Source of the DNA: Umezawaea tangerina
GTDB lineage: Bacteria > Actinomycetota > Actinomycetes > Mycobacteriales > Pseudonocardiaceae
NCBI RefSeq assembly: GCF_003002815.1
Contig: NZ_PVTF01000010.1
Location: forward strand, 186,001 to 250,000
Reading direction: 5' to 3'
DNA: 64,000 nt
Part shown: piece by piece, positions 45,219 to 53,441 of the stretch
Numbering within the stretch: the first letter of the stretch is position 1
Layout of the letters: every line of letters begins with the position of its first letter
The notes under the pieces: generated by a model
Seen by the model: the letters and a program-made list of their open reading frames with translations, nothing else
The model's database searches: none
What the model was told of the DNA's origin: nothing
Program-made: the position numbers and the translations under genes

Positions 45219-46460
45219 CTAGATCAGGAACCGGTAAGCAGTCGTCCCCGGTGCGACGTGCTGGATCTTCAGCGGGCTGGCCTTCATCCGGGACCAGAGC
45301 GGGTCGTAGTCCTCGCGGCGGCCGATCTCGACGCCGCAGAGGGCGGCACCGGTCTCGCGGTTGTCGCGCTTGACGTACTCGAACAGGACGATGTCGTCGT
45401 CCGGGCCGAGGACCTCGTCCAGGAAGCGACGCAGCGCGCCCGGCTCCTGCGGGAACTCCACCAGGAAGTAGTGCTTCAGGCCGCGGTGCACGAGTGAGCG
45501 CTCGACGACCTCGGCGTACCGGCTGACGTCGTTGTTGCCACCCGAGAGCAGGCAGACCACGGTCTGGCCGGGCTCGACCACGACGGACTCGGCCAGGGAC
45601 GCCGACGCCATCGCGCCCGCGGGCTCGGCGATGATGCCGTCGACCTGGTAGAGGTCGAGCATCTCGGTGCAGATCTGGCCCTCCGACACCGTGACCAGCT
45701 CCGCACCCGAGTCCCTGACCAGCGGGAAGCCGGCGTCGCCGACCCGGCGGACGGCCGCGCCGTCCACGAACGTGTCGACCTCGGGCAGCTTCACGGGGCC
45801 GTCGGCGGCCAGGGCGGCGATCATGCTGGCGGCGCCCGCGGGCTCGACGCCGACGATGCGGGTGGTCGGGAACTCGGTCGCCAACCACGTGCCGAGGCCC
45901 GCGAGCAGGCCACCGCCGCCGACCGGGACGACGACCACGTCGGGGGCGCGCCCCAGCTGGCTGATGATCTCCAGGCCGACGGTGCCCTGGCCGGTGATGG
46001 TGCGGACGTCGTCGAACGCGGGCACGACGGTGGCGCCGGTCGCGGCCGCGTGCTCCAGCGCGGCGGTCGCGGCGTCGTCGTAGGTGTCGCCCTCGACGAC
46101 GAGCTCGACCACGTCACCGCCGAGCGCGGCGATGCGGTGCCGCTTCTGCCGCGGAGTGGTGCTGGGCACGTAGACCCGGCCGCGCACGCCCAGCCGCCTG
46201 CACGCGTAGGCGACGCCCTGCCCGTGGTTGCCCGCGCTGGCGCACACCGCGCCCGCCTCGCGTTCGGCCTCGTCCAGCTGCGAGAGCAGGTTGTAGGCGC
46301 CGCGCAGCTTGTAGGACCGGCCGACCTGGAGGTCCTCGCGCTTGAGCCACACCTCGGCACCGGTCGCGGCCGAGAGGCGGTCGTTGCGCTGCAGCGGTGT
46401 GGTCAGGGCGACACCCGACAGGCGCCGGGCGGCCGCGGACACGTCATCGGCGAAGGACAT
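45219..46460 (-). CDS. ilvA: Threonine dehydratase (biosynthetic type, with ACT-like end)
   Basis: Deaminates threonine to 2-oxobutanoate, the first step to isoleucine. The 413-residue PLP enzyme has its lysine at Lys51 (RSYKLRGAY), the CASAGNHGQGVAYA phosphate loop and the GGGGLLAG turn, followed by one ACT-like regulatory domain (about 325-410). One ACT domain, rather than two, fits the shorter allosteric form. ATG 46460 has GGAGGAG upstream; in-frame sequence before it is unlikely. It is divergent from the PEP-mutase-like gene with 64 bases between. Confidence 0.93.
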   Translation of the reverse strand: MSFADDVSAAARRLSGVALTTPLQRNDRLSAATGAEVWLKREDLQVGRSYKLRGAYNLLSQLDEAEREAGAVCASAGNHGQGVAYACRRLGVRGRVYVPSTTPRQKRHRIAALGGDVVELVVEGDTYDDAATAALEHAAATGATVVPAFDDVRTITGQGTVGLEIISQLGRAPDVVVVPVGGGGLLAGLGTWLATEFPTTRIVGVEPAGAASMIAALAADGPVKLPEVDTFVDGAAVRRVGDAGFPLVRDSGAELVTVSEGQICTEMLDLYQVDGIIAEPAGAMASASLAESVVVEPGQTVVCLLSGGNNDVSRYAEVVERSLVHRGLKHYFLVEFPQEPGALRRFLDEVLGPDDDIVLFEYVKRDNRETGAALCGVEIGRREDYDPLWSRMKASPLKIQHVAPGTTAYRFLI

Positions 46461-46512
46461 GACCGCACATACTCCTCCGTCCGGCCCAACGCGCGCGAAC
46501 GAGGTGGGCCAA

Positions 46513-46518
46513 TAGGCT
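46513..46518 (+). promoter_or_regulatory. Leaderless -10 box of the PEP-mutase-like gene
   Basis: TAGGCT, six bases before ATG 46525, identical to the hexamer used by the gene at 44308. Confidence 0.6.
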
Positions 46519-46524
46519 CGGGGC

Positions 46525-47301
46525 ATGACCTCACTCGCCGCCAAGGCCACCGCACTGCTGGACCTGCACACCGCGCCCGAACTGCTGAAGGTCGTCAACG
46601 TCTGGGACGTCATCACCGCCAAGGTCGTCGCCGACGTGGAGGGCACGAAGGCCCTCGCCACCGCCAGCCACTCCATCGCCGCCTCCTACGGCTACCCGGA
46701 CGGGGAGCGGATCCCCGTCGACCTGATGATCGAGGCCGTCGGCCGGATCGCGGCCGCGGTCGACCTGCCCGTGACGGCCGACCTGGAGGGCGGGTACGGC
46801 GACGCGGGGGAGACGGTCCGCAAGGCGATCGGCGTCGGCGTCGTCGGCGCGAACCTCGAGGACCAGATGAAGCCGCTGTCGGAGTCGGTGGCCGCGGTCG
46901 AGGCCGCGATGAAGGCCGGTGAGGCCGAGGGCGTGACGTTCGTGCTGAACGCCCGCACGGACGCCTTCGTCAAGGCGGGCGACCGCGACCCGGCTGAGGT
47001 GCTCGCCGACGCCATCACCCGCGGCAAGGCCTACCTGGACGCGGGCGCGCCCGTCGTGTTCGTGCCCGGCAGGCTCGACGAGGCCGCCGTGGAGGCGCTG
47101 GTGGAGGCGTTCGGGCCGCGGCGGCTCACCGTCATCGGCGCGCCGGGCAGCCTGCCGCTGGCGCGGTTGGAGGCGCTGGGCGTGGCGCGGGTGTCCTACG
47201 GGCCGTTCAGCCAGCGCGTGGCGCTGACCGCGCTGCAGGACCTGGTCCTCGACGTCGTCGCGGGCGGCGGGCTGCCCGAGGACACGCGCCCGCTGAACTA
47301 G
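46525..47301 (+). CDS. Isocitrate lyase/PEP mutase superfamily protein
   Basis: A 258-residue TIM-barrel protein. Active-site landmarks: NVWDVITAKVV, TASHSIAASYGYPDGE, PVTADLEGGYGD and NARTDAF. It lacks the KKCGH loop of true isocitrate lyase and resembles the phosphonomutase/2-methylisocitrate-lyase-like group of uncharacterised C-C lyases. The start has no ribosome site; TAGGCT is six bases upstream. Stop is followed by a hairpin at 47310-47333. Confidence 0.9.
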   Translation: MTSLAAKATALLDLHTAPELLKVVNVWDVITAKVVADVEGTKALATASHSIAASYGYPDGERIPVDLMIEAVGRIAAAVDLPVTADLEGGYGDAGETVRKAIGVGVVGANLEDQMKPLSESVAAVEAAMKAGEAEGVTFVLNARTDAFVKAGDRDPAEVLADAITRGKAYLDAGAPVVFVPGRLDEAAVEALVEAFGPRRLTVIGAPGSLPLARLEALGVARVSYGPFSQRVALTALQDLVLDVVAGGGLPEDTRPLN

Positions 47302-47309
47302 GGAGGTGC

Positions 47310-47333
47310 CCCCGGACCGGGCGCGGTCCGGGG
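47310..47333 (+). terminator. Hairpin terminator after the PEP-mutase-like gene
   Basis: CCCCGGACC and GGTCCGGGG with a 6-base loop, nine bases after the stop; no T-run. Confidence 0.55.
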
Positions 47334-47342
47334 CGCGTCGGT

Positions 47343-47397
47343 GGACCGCGCGGTCCGTTCCGAAACCCGGTCACGGGGGCGCGGGGTCGCGTACCTT
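47343..47397 (+). promoter_or_regulatory. Palindrome and possible -10 upstream of the DUF732 lipoprotein
   Basis: GGACCGCGCGGTCC (47343-47356) is a perfect 14-bp palindrome; TACCTT at 47392-47397 could be the -10, leaving a leader of about 50 bases to TTG 47456. Confidence 0.35.
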
Positions 47398-47455
47398 CGG
47401 GCCACGACGGCGACGGGTGACCGCCGCCGCGCACCCCCTGCCAAGGAGCCCTGCC

Positions 47456-47956
47456 TTGAGGTACGACCTCGTCGTCATCGCCGCCGTCGCCCTCGCCGTC
47501 ACCGCCTGCGGCTCGTCGACCCCCACCTCGGCCCCGTCCTCGTCCTCCTCGTCACCCGCGTCCGCCGGCCGTTCCGCCTCGGCTTCCCCGTCCGCCTCTG
47601 CCTCCGCGTCGGCACCGGCTTCGGCTTCGGCGAACGCGTCCGGCACCGCCCCGTCCACCCCGGCGGGCGCCGGCACCCCCGCACCCCCGATCCTGTCCCC
47701 ACCCGCGGGCACCCCGGCCGCCCCACCCCGCCCGGACGACAAGGGCGCGGCCTACCTGTCCGCGTTGAACGCCGCGGGCGTGCCGACGAGCACCAGCGGC
47801 GCGACGGAGATCCAGATCGCGCAGGGCGTGTGCACGCAGCTCGCCCAGGGCATGTCCCGGCAGAAGCTGGTCGACGACATCGCCGCCATCGGCGGCCTGG
47901 TGACCGAGGACCAGGCCGACGCGATGGTGGCCGCGGCGGAGCGGCACTACTGCTGA
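47456..47956 (+). CDS. DUF732 lipoprotein with TTG start
   Basis: A 166-residue exported protein. The signal ends in AVTAC (lipobox), followed by a Ser/Ala/Pro-rich linker of about 75 residues and a C-terminal DUF732 domain (YLSALNAAGV, IAQGVCTQLAQGMS, ADAMVAAAERHYC) with two cysteines, as in mycobacterial DUF732 proteins. TTG 47456 is the only codon that starts right at the signal peptide and has AAGGAG seven bases upstream; an ATG-type start at 47306 would bury the signal. Role unknown. Confidence 0.85.
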   Translation: MRYDLVVIAAVALAVTACGSSTPTSAPSSSSSSPASAGRSASASPSASASASAPASASANASGTAPSTPAGAGTPAPPILSPPAGTPAAPPRPDDKGAAYLSALNAAGVPTSTSGATEIQIAQGVCTQLAQGMSRQKLVDDIAAIGGLVTEDQADAMVAAAERHYC

Positions 47957-47962
47957 CCGCGA

Positions 47963-48436
47963 TCAGTCCGGAATGGACTCCTGGGCCAGCCTGAGCTTGT
48001 CGCACAACCGTTGCAGCGTGCGCAGCTCCTCGTCGTCCAGGGCCGGTCCCACGTAGCGGCGGATGCTGGTGGTGTGTCGTCGGCCGACCGAGCGCTGCAT
48101 GGCGAGGCCCGCGTCGGTGAGGACGACGATCGTGCCGCGGCCGTCGGAGCGGTCCGCCTCGCGGCGCAGGAGGCCCGCGTCGGAGAGGCGTTCGACCAGT
48201 CTGCTCAGCGACGGTTGGCTCAGGAGGACCTCGCGGTTGAGGTCGCGCAGGCGGGCGCGGTGGTCGGGGCGGCGGCTGAGGGTGAACAGGACGTCGTATT
48301 CGCGCAGGCTGATGGGGGACCAGACGTCGTCGGCCGCGAACCGCCGCAGGAGCGCGGACTGCGCTCGGAAGAGCGCTTCCCACGACTCCGCGGCGAGCTC
48401 GGTGCGGCTGGGCTCAGGCGACGGGGGCGGCGTCAC
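47963..48436 (-). CDS. MarR-family regulator
   Basis: A 157-residue winged-helix protein: SLREYDVLFTLSRRP, LRDLNREVLLSQPSLSRLVERL (recognition helix) and the wing ADRSDGRGTIVVLTDAG. Its GTG start (48436) lies 23 bases inside the end of the luciferase-like gene, so the two are translationally coupled and the regulator probably controls that enzyme. Ligand unknown. Confidence 0.9.
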   Translation of the reverse strand: MTPPPSPEPSRTELAAESWEALFRAQSALLRRFAADDVWSPISLREYDVLFTLSRRPDHRARLRDLNREVLLSQPSLSRLVERLSDAGLLRREADRSDGRGTIVVLTDAGLAMQRSVGRRHTTSIRRYVGPALDDEELRTLQRLCDKLRLAQESIPD

Positions 48437-49502
48437 GGGCGAGCTTCCGGGAGGTGTGGGTGGGCGGGTCGGACGGGACGTCGGCCGGGCGGCGGGCGTC
48501 GAACTCGCGGCGCAGCTCGGGGGCGATCTCGCCGAGCATGTCGAGCTGCTCCAGGACGACCTTGAGCGGCAGGCCCGCGTGGTCGAGCAGGAACAGCTGG
48601 CGCTGGTAGTCGCCGAAGAACTCCTGGAAGGTCAACGTCTTCTCGATGACCTCCTGCGGGCTGCCGACCGTCAACGGCGTCTGCGCGGTGAAGTCCTCTA
48701 GGGACGGTCCGTGGCCGTAGACCGGGGCGTTGTCGAAGTACGGGCGGAACTCGCGGACGGCGTCCTGGGAGTTGCGGCGCATGAACACCTGGCCGCCCAG
48801 GCCGACGATCGCCTGGTCCGCGCGACCGTGGCCGTAGTGCTCGAAGCGCTCCCGGTAGAGGGTGATCAGCCGGATGTAGTGCTCCTTGGGCCAGAAGATG
48901 TTGTTGGCGAAGAACCCGTCGGCGAAGTAGGCGGCGATCTCGGCGATCTCCGGGCTGCGGATCGAGCCGTGCCACACGAACGGCGCGATGCCGTCGAGCG
49001 GGCGCGGGGTGGAGGTGAAGCCCTGCAACGGGGTGCGGAACCTGCCCTCCCAGTCCACGACCTCGTTGTCCCACAACGCGCGCAGCAGCTGGTAGTTCTC
49101 CACGGTCAGCGCCATGCCGTCCTGGATGTTCTTCCCGAACCACGGGTACACCGGCGCGGTGTTGCCGCGGCCGAGCATCAGGTCCACCCGGCCGTCGGAC
49201 AGGTGCTGGAGCATCGCGTAGTCCTCGGCGATCTTCACCGGGTCGTTGGTGGTGATCAGCGTCGTGGACGTGGACAGGACGAGCCGTTCGGTGCGGGCCG
49301 CGATGTGGCCCAGCAGGGTCGTCGGCGACGACGGCACGAACGGCGGGTTGTGGTGCTCGCCGGTGGCGAACACGTCCAGGCCTACCTGCTCGGCGTGCTC
49401 GGCGATCGCCACCATCGCCTTGATGCGCTCGTGCTCACCGATCGTGGTGCCGGTGGTCGGGTCCGGGGTGACGTCCCCGACCGTGAAGACGCCGATCTGC
49501 AT
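48414..49502 (-). CDS. Luciferase-like monooxygenase, CE1758-type
   Basis: A 362-residue luciferase-like flavoprotein. The phrases VFATGEHHNPPFVPSSP, STSTTLITTNDPVKIAEDYA, DLMLGRGNTAPVYPWFG and FVWHGSIRSPEIAE are diagnostic for the CE1758 group of FMN-dependent luciferase-like monooxygenases. ATG 49502 is preceded by GGGAGAGG. Upstream lie TTGACC (49543-49548) and an ATGC-N4-GCAT dyad (49522-49533) that could be the MarR operator. Substrate unknown. Confidence 0.92.
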   Translation of the reverse strand: MQIGVFTVGDVTPDPTTGTTIGEHERIKAMVAIAEHAEQVGLDVFATGEHHNPPFVPSSPTTLLGHIAARTERLVLSTSTTLITTNDPVKIAEDYAMLQHLSDGRVDLMLGRGNTAPVYPWFGKNIQDGMALTVENYQLLRALWDNEVVDWEGRFRTPLQGFTSTPRPLDGIAPFVWHGSIRSPEIAEIAAYFADGFFANNIFWPKEHYIRLITLYRERFEHYGHGRADQAIVGLGGQVFMRRNSQDAVREFRPYFDNAPVYGHGPSLEDFTAQTPLTVGSPQEVIEKTLTFQEFFGDYQRQLFLLDHAGLPLKVVLEQLDMLGEIAPELRREFDARRPADVPSDPPTHTSRKLARDAAPVA

Positions 49503-49521
49503 GGTGCCTCTCCCGAAGTCG

Positions 49522-49548
49522 ATGCGTTTGCATGGATATCGGGGTCAA
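49522..49548 (-). promoter_or_regulatory. Candidate promoter/MarR operator of the luciferase-like gene
   Basis: TTGACC as -35 (49543-49548) and the dyad ATGCGTTTGCAT (49522-49533) where the -10 would be. No good TANNNT is seen, so the promoter may need an activator or another sigma factor. Confidence 0.35.
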
Positions 49549-49583
49549 CACCGAGCAGACCGGCGCCTATTCCCGCACGGGGG

Positions 49584-50732
49584 TCAGCCCGCCGGGACCA
49601 CGCCGATGGCGTCGGCGACCTTCGTCGTCACGGAGACGCTGCCGGTCACGGTGCCCGGCTCGATCCACGGGTAGTCCGCCTGCGCCTTCGCGACGGTCCG
49701 CTCGCCGATGACCTCGCCCTTGTCCGGGTCCACGATCAGGTCGCGGCGCTCCTGGTCGCCGTCCAGGCCGAGCGCGAGGCCCTTGCGCCCGTCCGGGGTG
49801 GTCGCCTCCTCGACGACCTTCACACCGTCGATCTTCGCCATCGCGCGCAGGAGGGCGCCGCGCAGGTCGGCGGGCATGATCCCGGAGTCCAGGAACTGGA
49901 TGCCGAAGTGGAACATCGTGCTGGGGGACGAGCCGCGCTGGGAGGTGTAGTCCCTGAGCCACGCCAGCAGCTGGTCGGGGTCGCGCGGGAGGTCGGCGTA
50001 GAACGCGGGCTGGGCCATGTCGGTCTCGTCGCCGCAGACCTTCTTCGGCTTGGAGTTGGGGAAGAAGTCGCCGCACGCGCCGCGCCGTTCGCCCGTGTCG
50101 GTGTCCATCGGCTGGTAGGCGGGCACCTCGGACGCGGGCATGGAACTGCCGATCAGCTTCGCGTCACCGGAGGCGCGCCTCTCCAGCCACTCCTGCGTCA
50201 CGTCCTCCGGGATCCAGGTCTGGTAGGTGACGTCGACGAGGTAGCTGTAGCCGACCGGGGCGCTCACGACCTCCTGCGGGGTCCCGGTCTGGAACCCGCG
50301 CAGGTAGGCGCCCTTGACCTCGATGTAGCGGTACTGGCCCGGCTTCAGCTCCGGGTCCTTCGCGGTGATCTTGTCGGCCGCGTCGTTCAGGACCTGGGAC
50401 GCCGAGAGGAGCGACACGTCGCGCTTGGTGGGCTGCTGCGCGGTGGTCGGCTGGGCCGAGGGCTGGGCCACGGGCTGCGCCGGTGCTCCGCCGCCCGTGC
50501 CGAAGACCACGGCGCCCCCCACGATCGCGGCCGCCGCCGCGGCGACGCCGACCACCGCGCCACGGCGGCGAAAGGGCGACTTCGACGCCGGCGGACGCTC
50601 CTCGGCCGCCGCCCGCATCAGCTTCTCGCGGGCGTCGGTCAGCGGTCGGTCGGACATCCGTGCCTCCAGGTGCAGTGCGGCGAGCGCGTCGTCGAGCTCT
50701 CGGTCGGGGTCGTGGGCGCCGCGGTCAGTCAT
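49584..50732 (-). CDS. CU044_5270-family membrane protein (sigma factor partner)
   Basis: A 382-residue protein with a cytosolic N-terminal segment of about 60 residues (DRELDDALAALHLEARMSDRP, acidic, anti-sigma-like), one membrane span (about 70-90) and a large external domain. This matches the CU044_5270 family, which in actinobacteria is encoded right after an ECF sigma factor. ATG 50732 overlaps the sigma gene by eight bases. It probably binds the sigma factor through its N-terminal part and senses an envelope signal; this is inference from arrangement. Confidence 0.87.
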   Translation of the reverse strand: MTDRGAHDPDRELDDALAALHLEARMSDRPLTDAREKLMRAAAEERPPASKSPFRRRGAVVGVAAAAAAIVGGAVVFGTGGGAPAQPVAQPSAQPTTAQQPTKRDVSLLSASQVLNDAADKITAKDPELKPGQYRYIEVKGAYLRGFQTGTPQEVVSAPVGYSYLVDVTYQTWIPEDVTQEWLERRASGDAKLIGSSMPASEVPAYQPMDTDTGERRGACGDFFPNSKPKKVCGDETDMAQPAFYADLPRDPDQLLAWLRDYTSQRGSSPSTMFHFGIQFLDSGIMPADLRGALLRAMAKIDGVKVVEEATTPDGRKGLALGLDGDQERRDLIVDPDKGEVIGERTVAKAQADYPWIEPGTVTGSVSVTTKVADAIGVVPAG

Positions 50733-51333
50733 CGCGGGTCTCCTCGTTCGTGCGGAGGTGTGCTTGGAGCTTGTGGCGCACCCGGTGCAGGCGTGACCGG
50801 ACGGTGCTGGCGGGCACACCGAGGGCGACGGCGACCTCGGTCGGTTCGAGCCCGGCCCACGACGTCAGCAGCAGCACGTCGCGTTCCTGCTCGGTGAGTC
50901 CGGCCAGGCCGTCGGCGAGCCTCCTGGTGTGCCGCTGGGCGTCGAGCCGGTCGACGATCTGCCCGTCGTGGTCGGTGCCCGCCTCCCGGAGCGCGAACAC
51001 CCGCGCGGAGGCCCGGTAACCGCGGACCTCCGTGCGGACGTGGTTGCGCACCAGGTTGGTGGCGATCCCGTACAGCCAGCCGCGCACGGGTGCCTGCGTC
51101 GGGTCGTAGCTGGCGCGTCTGCGCAGCGCCACCAGGAACGTCTCGGCGACGAGGTCGTCGGCGACGTCGACCCCGACCCGGCCCGCCAGGTAGCCCCGCA
51201 ACGCGTGGGCGTAGGTGTCGAACAAGGCGGCGAAGGCGGCCGCGGGCTCCGCGTTCGCCAAGTCAGGACGCGTCTCGTCGGCGTCCGGAGCGCGCTGCTC
51301 CTGGTCGGCTCTGCGTTCCTCGATCCGGTTCAC
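50725..51333 (-). CDS. ECF-type RNA polymerase sigma factor
   Basis: A 202-residue sigma-70 family protein with region 2 (FAALFDTYAHALRGYLAGRV, DLVAETFLVALRRRASYD, VRGWLYGIATNLVRNHVR) and region 4 (LTEQERDVLLLTSWAGLEPTEVA, VPASTVRSRLHRVRHKLQ). The GTG at 51333 is a choice of moderate certainty; the frame is open to 51375. A GTGACC-GG-GGTCAC palindrome (51384-51397) lies upstream, overlapping the stop of the oligopeptidase. Works with the overlapping CU044_5270-type gene. Confidence 0.9.
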   Translation of the reverse strand: MNRIEERRADQEQRAPDADETRPDLANAEPAAAFAALFDTYAHALRGYLAGRVGVDVADDLVAETFLVALRRRASYDPTQAPVRGWLYGIATNLVRNHVRTEVRGYRASARVFALREAGTDHDGQIVDRLDAQRHTRRLADGLAGLTEQERDVLLLTSWAGLEPTEVAVALGVPASTVRSRLHRVRHKLQAHLRTNEETRDD

Positions 51334-51383
51334 GCCAGTTCTTGTCCGGGCGCGGCGCCCGCGTCCCCGAACCACCCCGTTAT

Positions 51384-51397
51384 GTGACCGGGGTCAC
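51384..51397 (-). promoter_or_regulatory. Palindrome upstream of the sigma factor gene
   Basis: GTGACCGGGGTCAC, a dyad with 6-bp arms, sharing bases with the TGA stop of the oligopeptidase gene; about 50 bases before the sigma start. Confidence 0.4.
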
Positions 51398-53427
51398 TTC
51401 GTCAGGTGGTTCCAGAGGAACGTGTACGCGAGCGCCCACATGAACGCCGACTGCTCGCTGTCGGCCGCGCCGCCGTGCCCGCCCTCGATGTTCTCGTGGT
51501 AGGTCACGTCGTGGCCCAGCTCCTGCAGCCGAGCGACCATCTTGCGCGCGTGACCGGGGTGCACCCGGTCGTCGCGGGTGGAGGTCGTGAACAGCGCGGG
51601 CGGGTAGGGCCGCTCGGCGCGGACGTTCTGGTAGGGCGAGTACTCCTCCAGGAACGCCCAGTCGCCCGGCTCGTCGGGGTCGCCGTACTCGGCCATCCAC
51701 GACGCGCCCGCGAGCAGCAGGTGGTAGCGCTTCATGTCCAGCAGCGGCACCTGGCACACGACCGCGCCGAACAGCTCCGGGTAGCGGGTGAGCATCACGC
51801 CCACCAGCAGGCCGCCGTTGCTGCCGCCGCGGATGCCCAGCCGGTCCGGCGTGGTGATGCCGCGCGCCACCAGGTCGCGGGCCACCGCGGCGCAGTCCTC
51901 GTACACCCGCGGCCGGTTCTCGCGCAGCGCGGACTGGTGCCACTGCGGCCCGTACTCGCCGCCGCCGCGCAGGTTCGCCACGACGTACGTGCCGCCCCGC
52001 GAGAGCCACCCGAGCCCGGCGACGGTGTTGTAGGCGGGCGTCAGCGACACCTCGAAGCCGCCGTAGGCGTAGAGCAGCGTCGGTCCGCCCTCGGCGCCGG
52101 GCGGCGTGACGACGAAGTAGGGCACCCGCGTGCCGTCGTCGGAGGTCGCGAAGTGCTGGGCGACGGTCATGCCCTCGGCGTCGAAGAACGCGGGCGCCCG
52201 CTTGAGCACCTCGACCTCGCCGCCGACGTGCCCGAGGCGCAGCTCGGTCGGCTCGGTGAACCCGCCGGAGGCGACCATGTACTCGTCGCTGCGGTGCGGG
52301 TCGGTGCCGACGACGTCGGCGGTCTCGAACTCCCGCACACCGGCCAGCGGTGCCCGCGTCCAGCCGTCAGGGCCGGGGGTGAGCACCTCCATCCGGGTCC
52401 GCACGTCGTGCAGCGTGCTGATGACCAGGTGGTTGCGGGTCCACACGTGGCCGCTGAGCGACGTGTGCGCGTCCGGGGTGAACAGCGGCGTCAGGTCCCG
52501 CCCGCCCGCGAGGAAGTCGTCGAACCCCGTCACCAGCAGCGCGCCCGCCGGGTGGGTCGTCCCGCCGACCGTCCACGCCGTGCGCAGGGTGACCAGCAGC
52601 CACTCGCGGTGCGCGTCGATGGTCGCGTCGTCCGGCACGTCCACGCGGACCAGCTCGCCGCCGGGCGCCCGGTAGAAGCTCTCGCCGGTGTAGAAGGTCA
52701 CCCCGCGCCGCACGAACGAGCGCTCGAAGCCCTCGGTGGAGTCGTGGTAGGCCCGGATCCACACGTCGTCGGACTTGCCCGCGTAGACGGTCGCGGCCTC
52801 CTCCAGCGGCGTGCCGCGTCGCCACTCCTTGACCACCCTCGGGTAACCGGAGCTGGTCAGCGAGTCGGGGCCGAAGTCGGTGCCGACGTAGATCCGGTCG
52901 GCGTCCAGCCAGCCCACCGCGCCCTTCGCCTCCGGCAGCGCGAAGCCGTCCGGCACGAACTCGCGGGTCTCCAGGTCGAACTCGCGCACCACGACCGCGT
53001 CCGCGCCGCCCCGCGACAGCTCGACCAGCGCCCGCCGGTGGTCCGGCCGCAGCACGGCCGCGCCCTTCCACACCCAGTTCTCGCCCTCGGCCGCGCCCAG
53101 CGCGTCGACGTCGAGCAGCACGTGCCACTCCGGCGCCTCGGTGCGGTAGGACTCCAGCGTGGTGCGCCGCCACAGGCCGCGCGGGTTCGCCGCGTCCTGC
53201 CAGTAGTTGTAGAGGAACTCGCCGCGCCGCCGCACGAACGGGATCCGCGCGTCCGAGTCGAGCGCCGCCTTGACCCGGCCCCGGAGGGTCTCGAACCCCT
53301 CCGAGGCGCCGAACGCGGCGGTGGTCCGGGCGTTGTGCTCCCGGACCCACGCCAGCGCCTCGTCACCGCCGACGTCCTCGAGCCACAGGTACGGGTCTTC
53401 GGCGCGCACGGCGGGTTCCTCGGTCAT
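51394..53427 (-). CDS. Prolyl oligopeptidase (S9A family)
   Basis: A 677-residue serine peptidase that cuts short peptides after proline. The N-terminal seven-bladed propeller (about 70-400) is followed by the alpha/beta-hydrolase domain with GIRGGSNGGLLVG (nucleophile), DDRVHPGHA (Asp) and EGGHGGA (His). It has no signal peptide, so it is cytosolic. ATG 53427 begins 14 bases after the FtsX permease stop, making it the third gene of that operon or one with its own weak box. Size matches family members of about 680-700. Confidence 0.95.
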   Translation of the reverse strand: MTEEPAVRAEDPYLWLEDVGGDEALAWVREHNARTTAAFGASEGFETLRGRVKAALDSDARIPFVRRRGEFLYNYWQDAANPRGLWRRTTLESYRTEAPEWHVLLDVDALGAAEGENWVWKGAAVLRPDHRRALVELSRGGADAVVVREFDLETREFVPDGFALPEAKGAVGWLDADRIYVGTDFGPDSLTSSGYPRVVKEWRRGTPLEEAATVYAGKSDDVWIRAYHDSTEGFERSFVRRGVTFYTGESFYRAPGGELVRVDVPDDATIDAHREWLLVTLRTAWTVGGTTHPAGALLVTGFDDFLAGGRDLTPLFTPDAHTSLSGHVWTRNHLVISTLHDVRTRMEVLTPGPDGWTRAPLAGVREFETADVVGTDPHRSDEYMVASGGFTEPTELRLGHVGGEVEVLKRAPAFFDAEGMTVAQHFATSDDGTRVPYFVVTPPGAEGGPTLLYAYGGFEVSLTPAYNTVAGLGWLSRGGTYVVANLRGGGEYGPQWHQSALRENRPRVYEDCAAVARDLVARGITTPDRLGIRGGSNGGLLVGVMLTRYPELFGAVVCQVPLLDMKRYHLLLAGASWMAEYGDPDEPGDWAFLEEYSPYQNVRAERPYPPALFTTSTRDDRVHPGHARKMVARLQELGHDVTYHENIEGGHGGAADSEQSAFMWALAYTFLWNHLTK

Positions 53428-53441
53428 CCGACCAGTCTGCC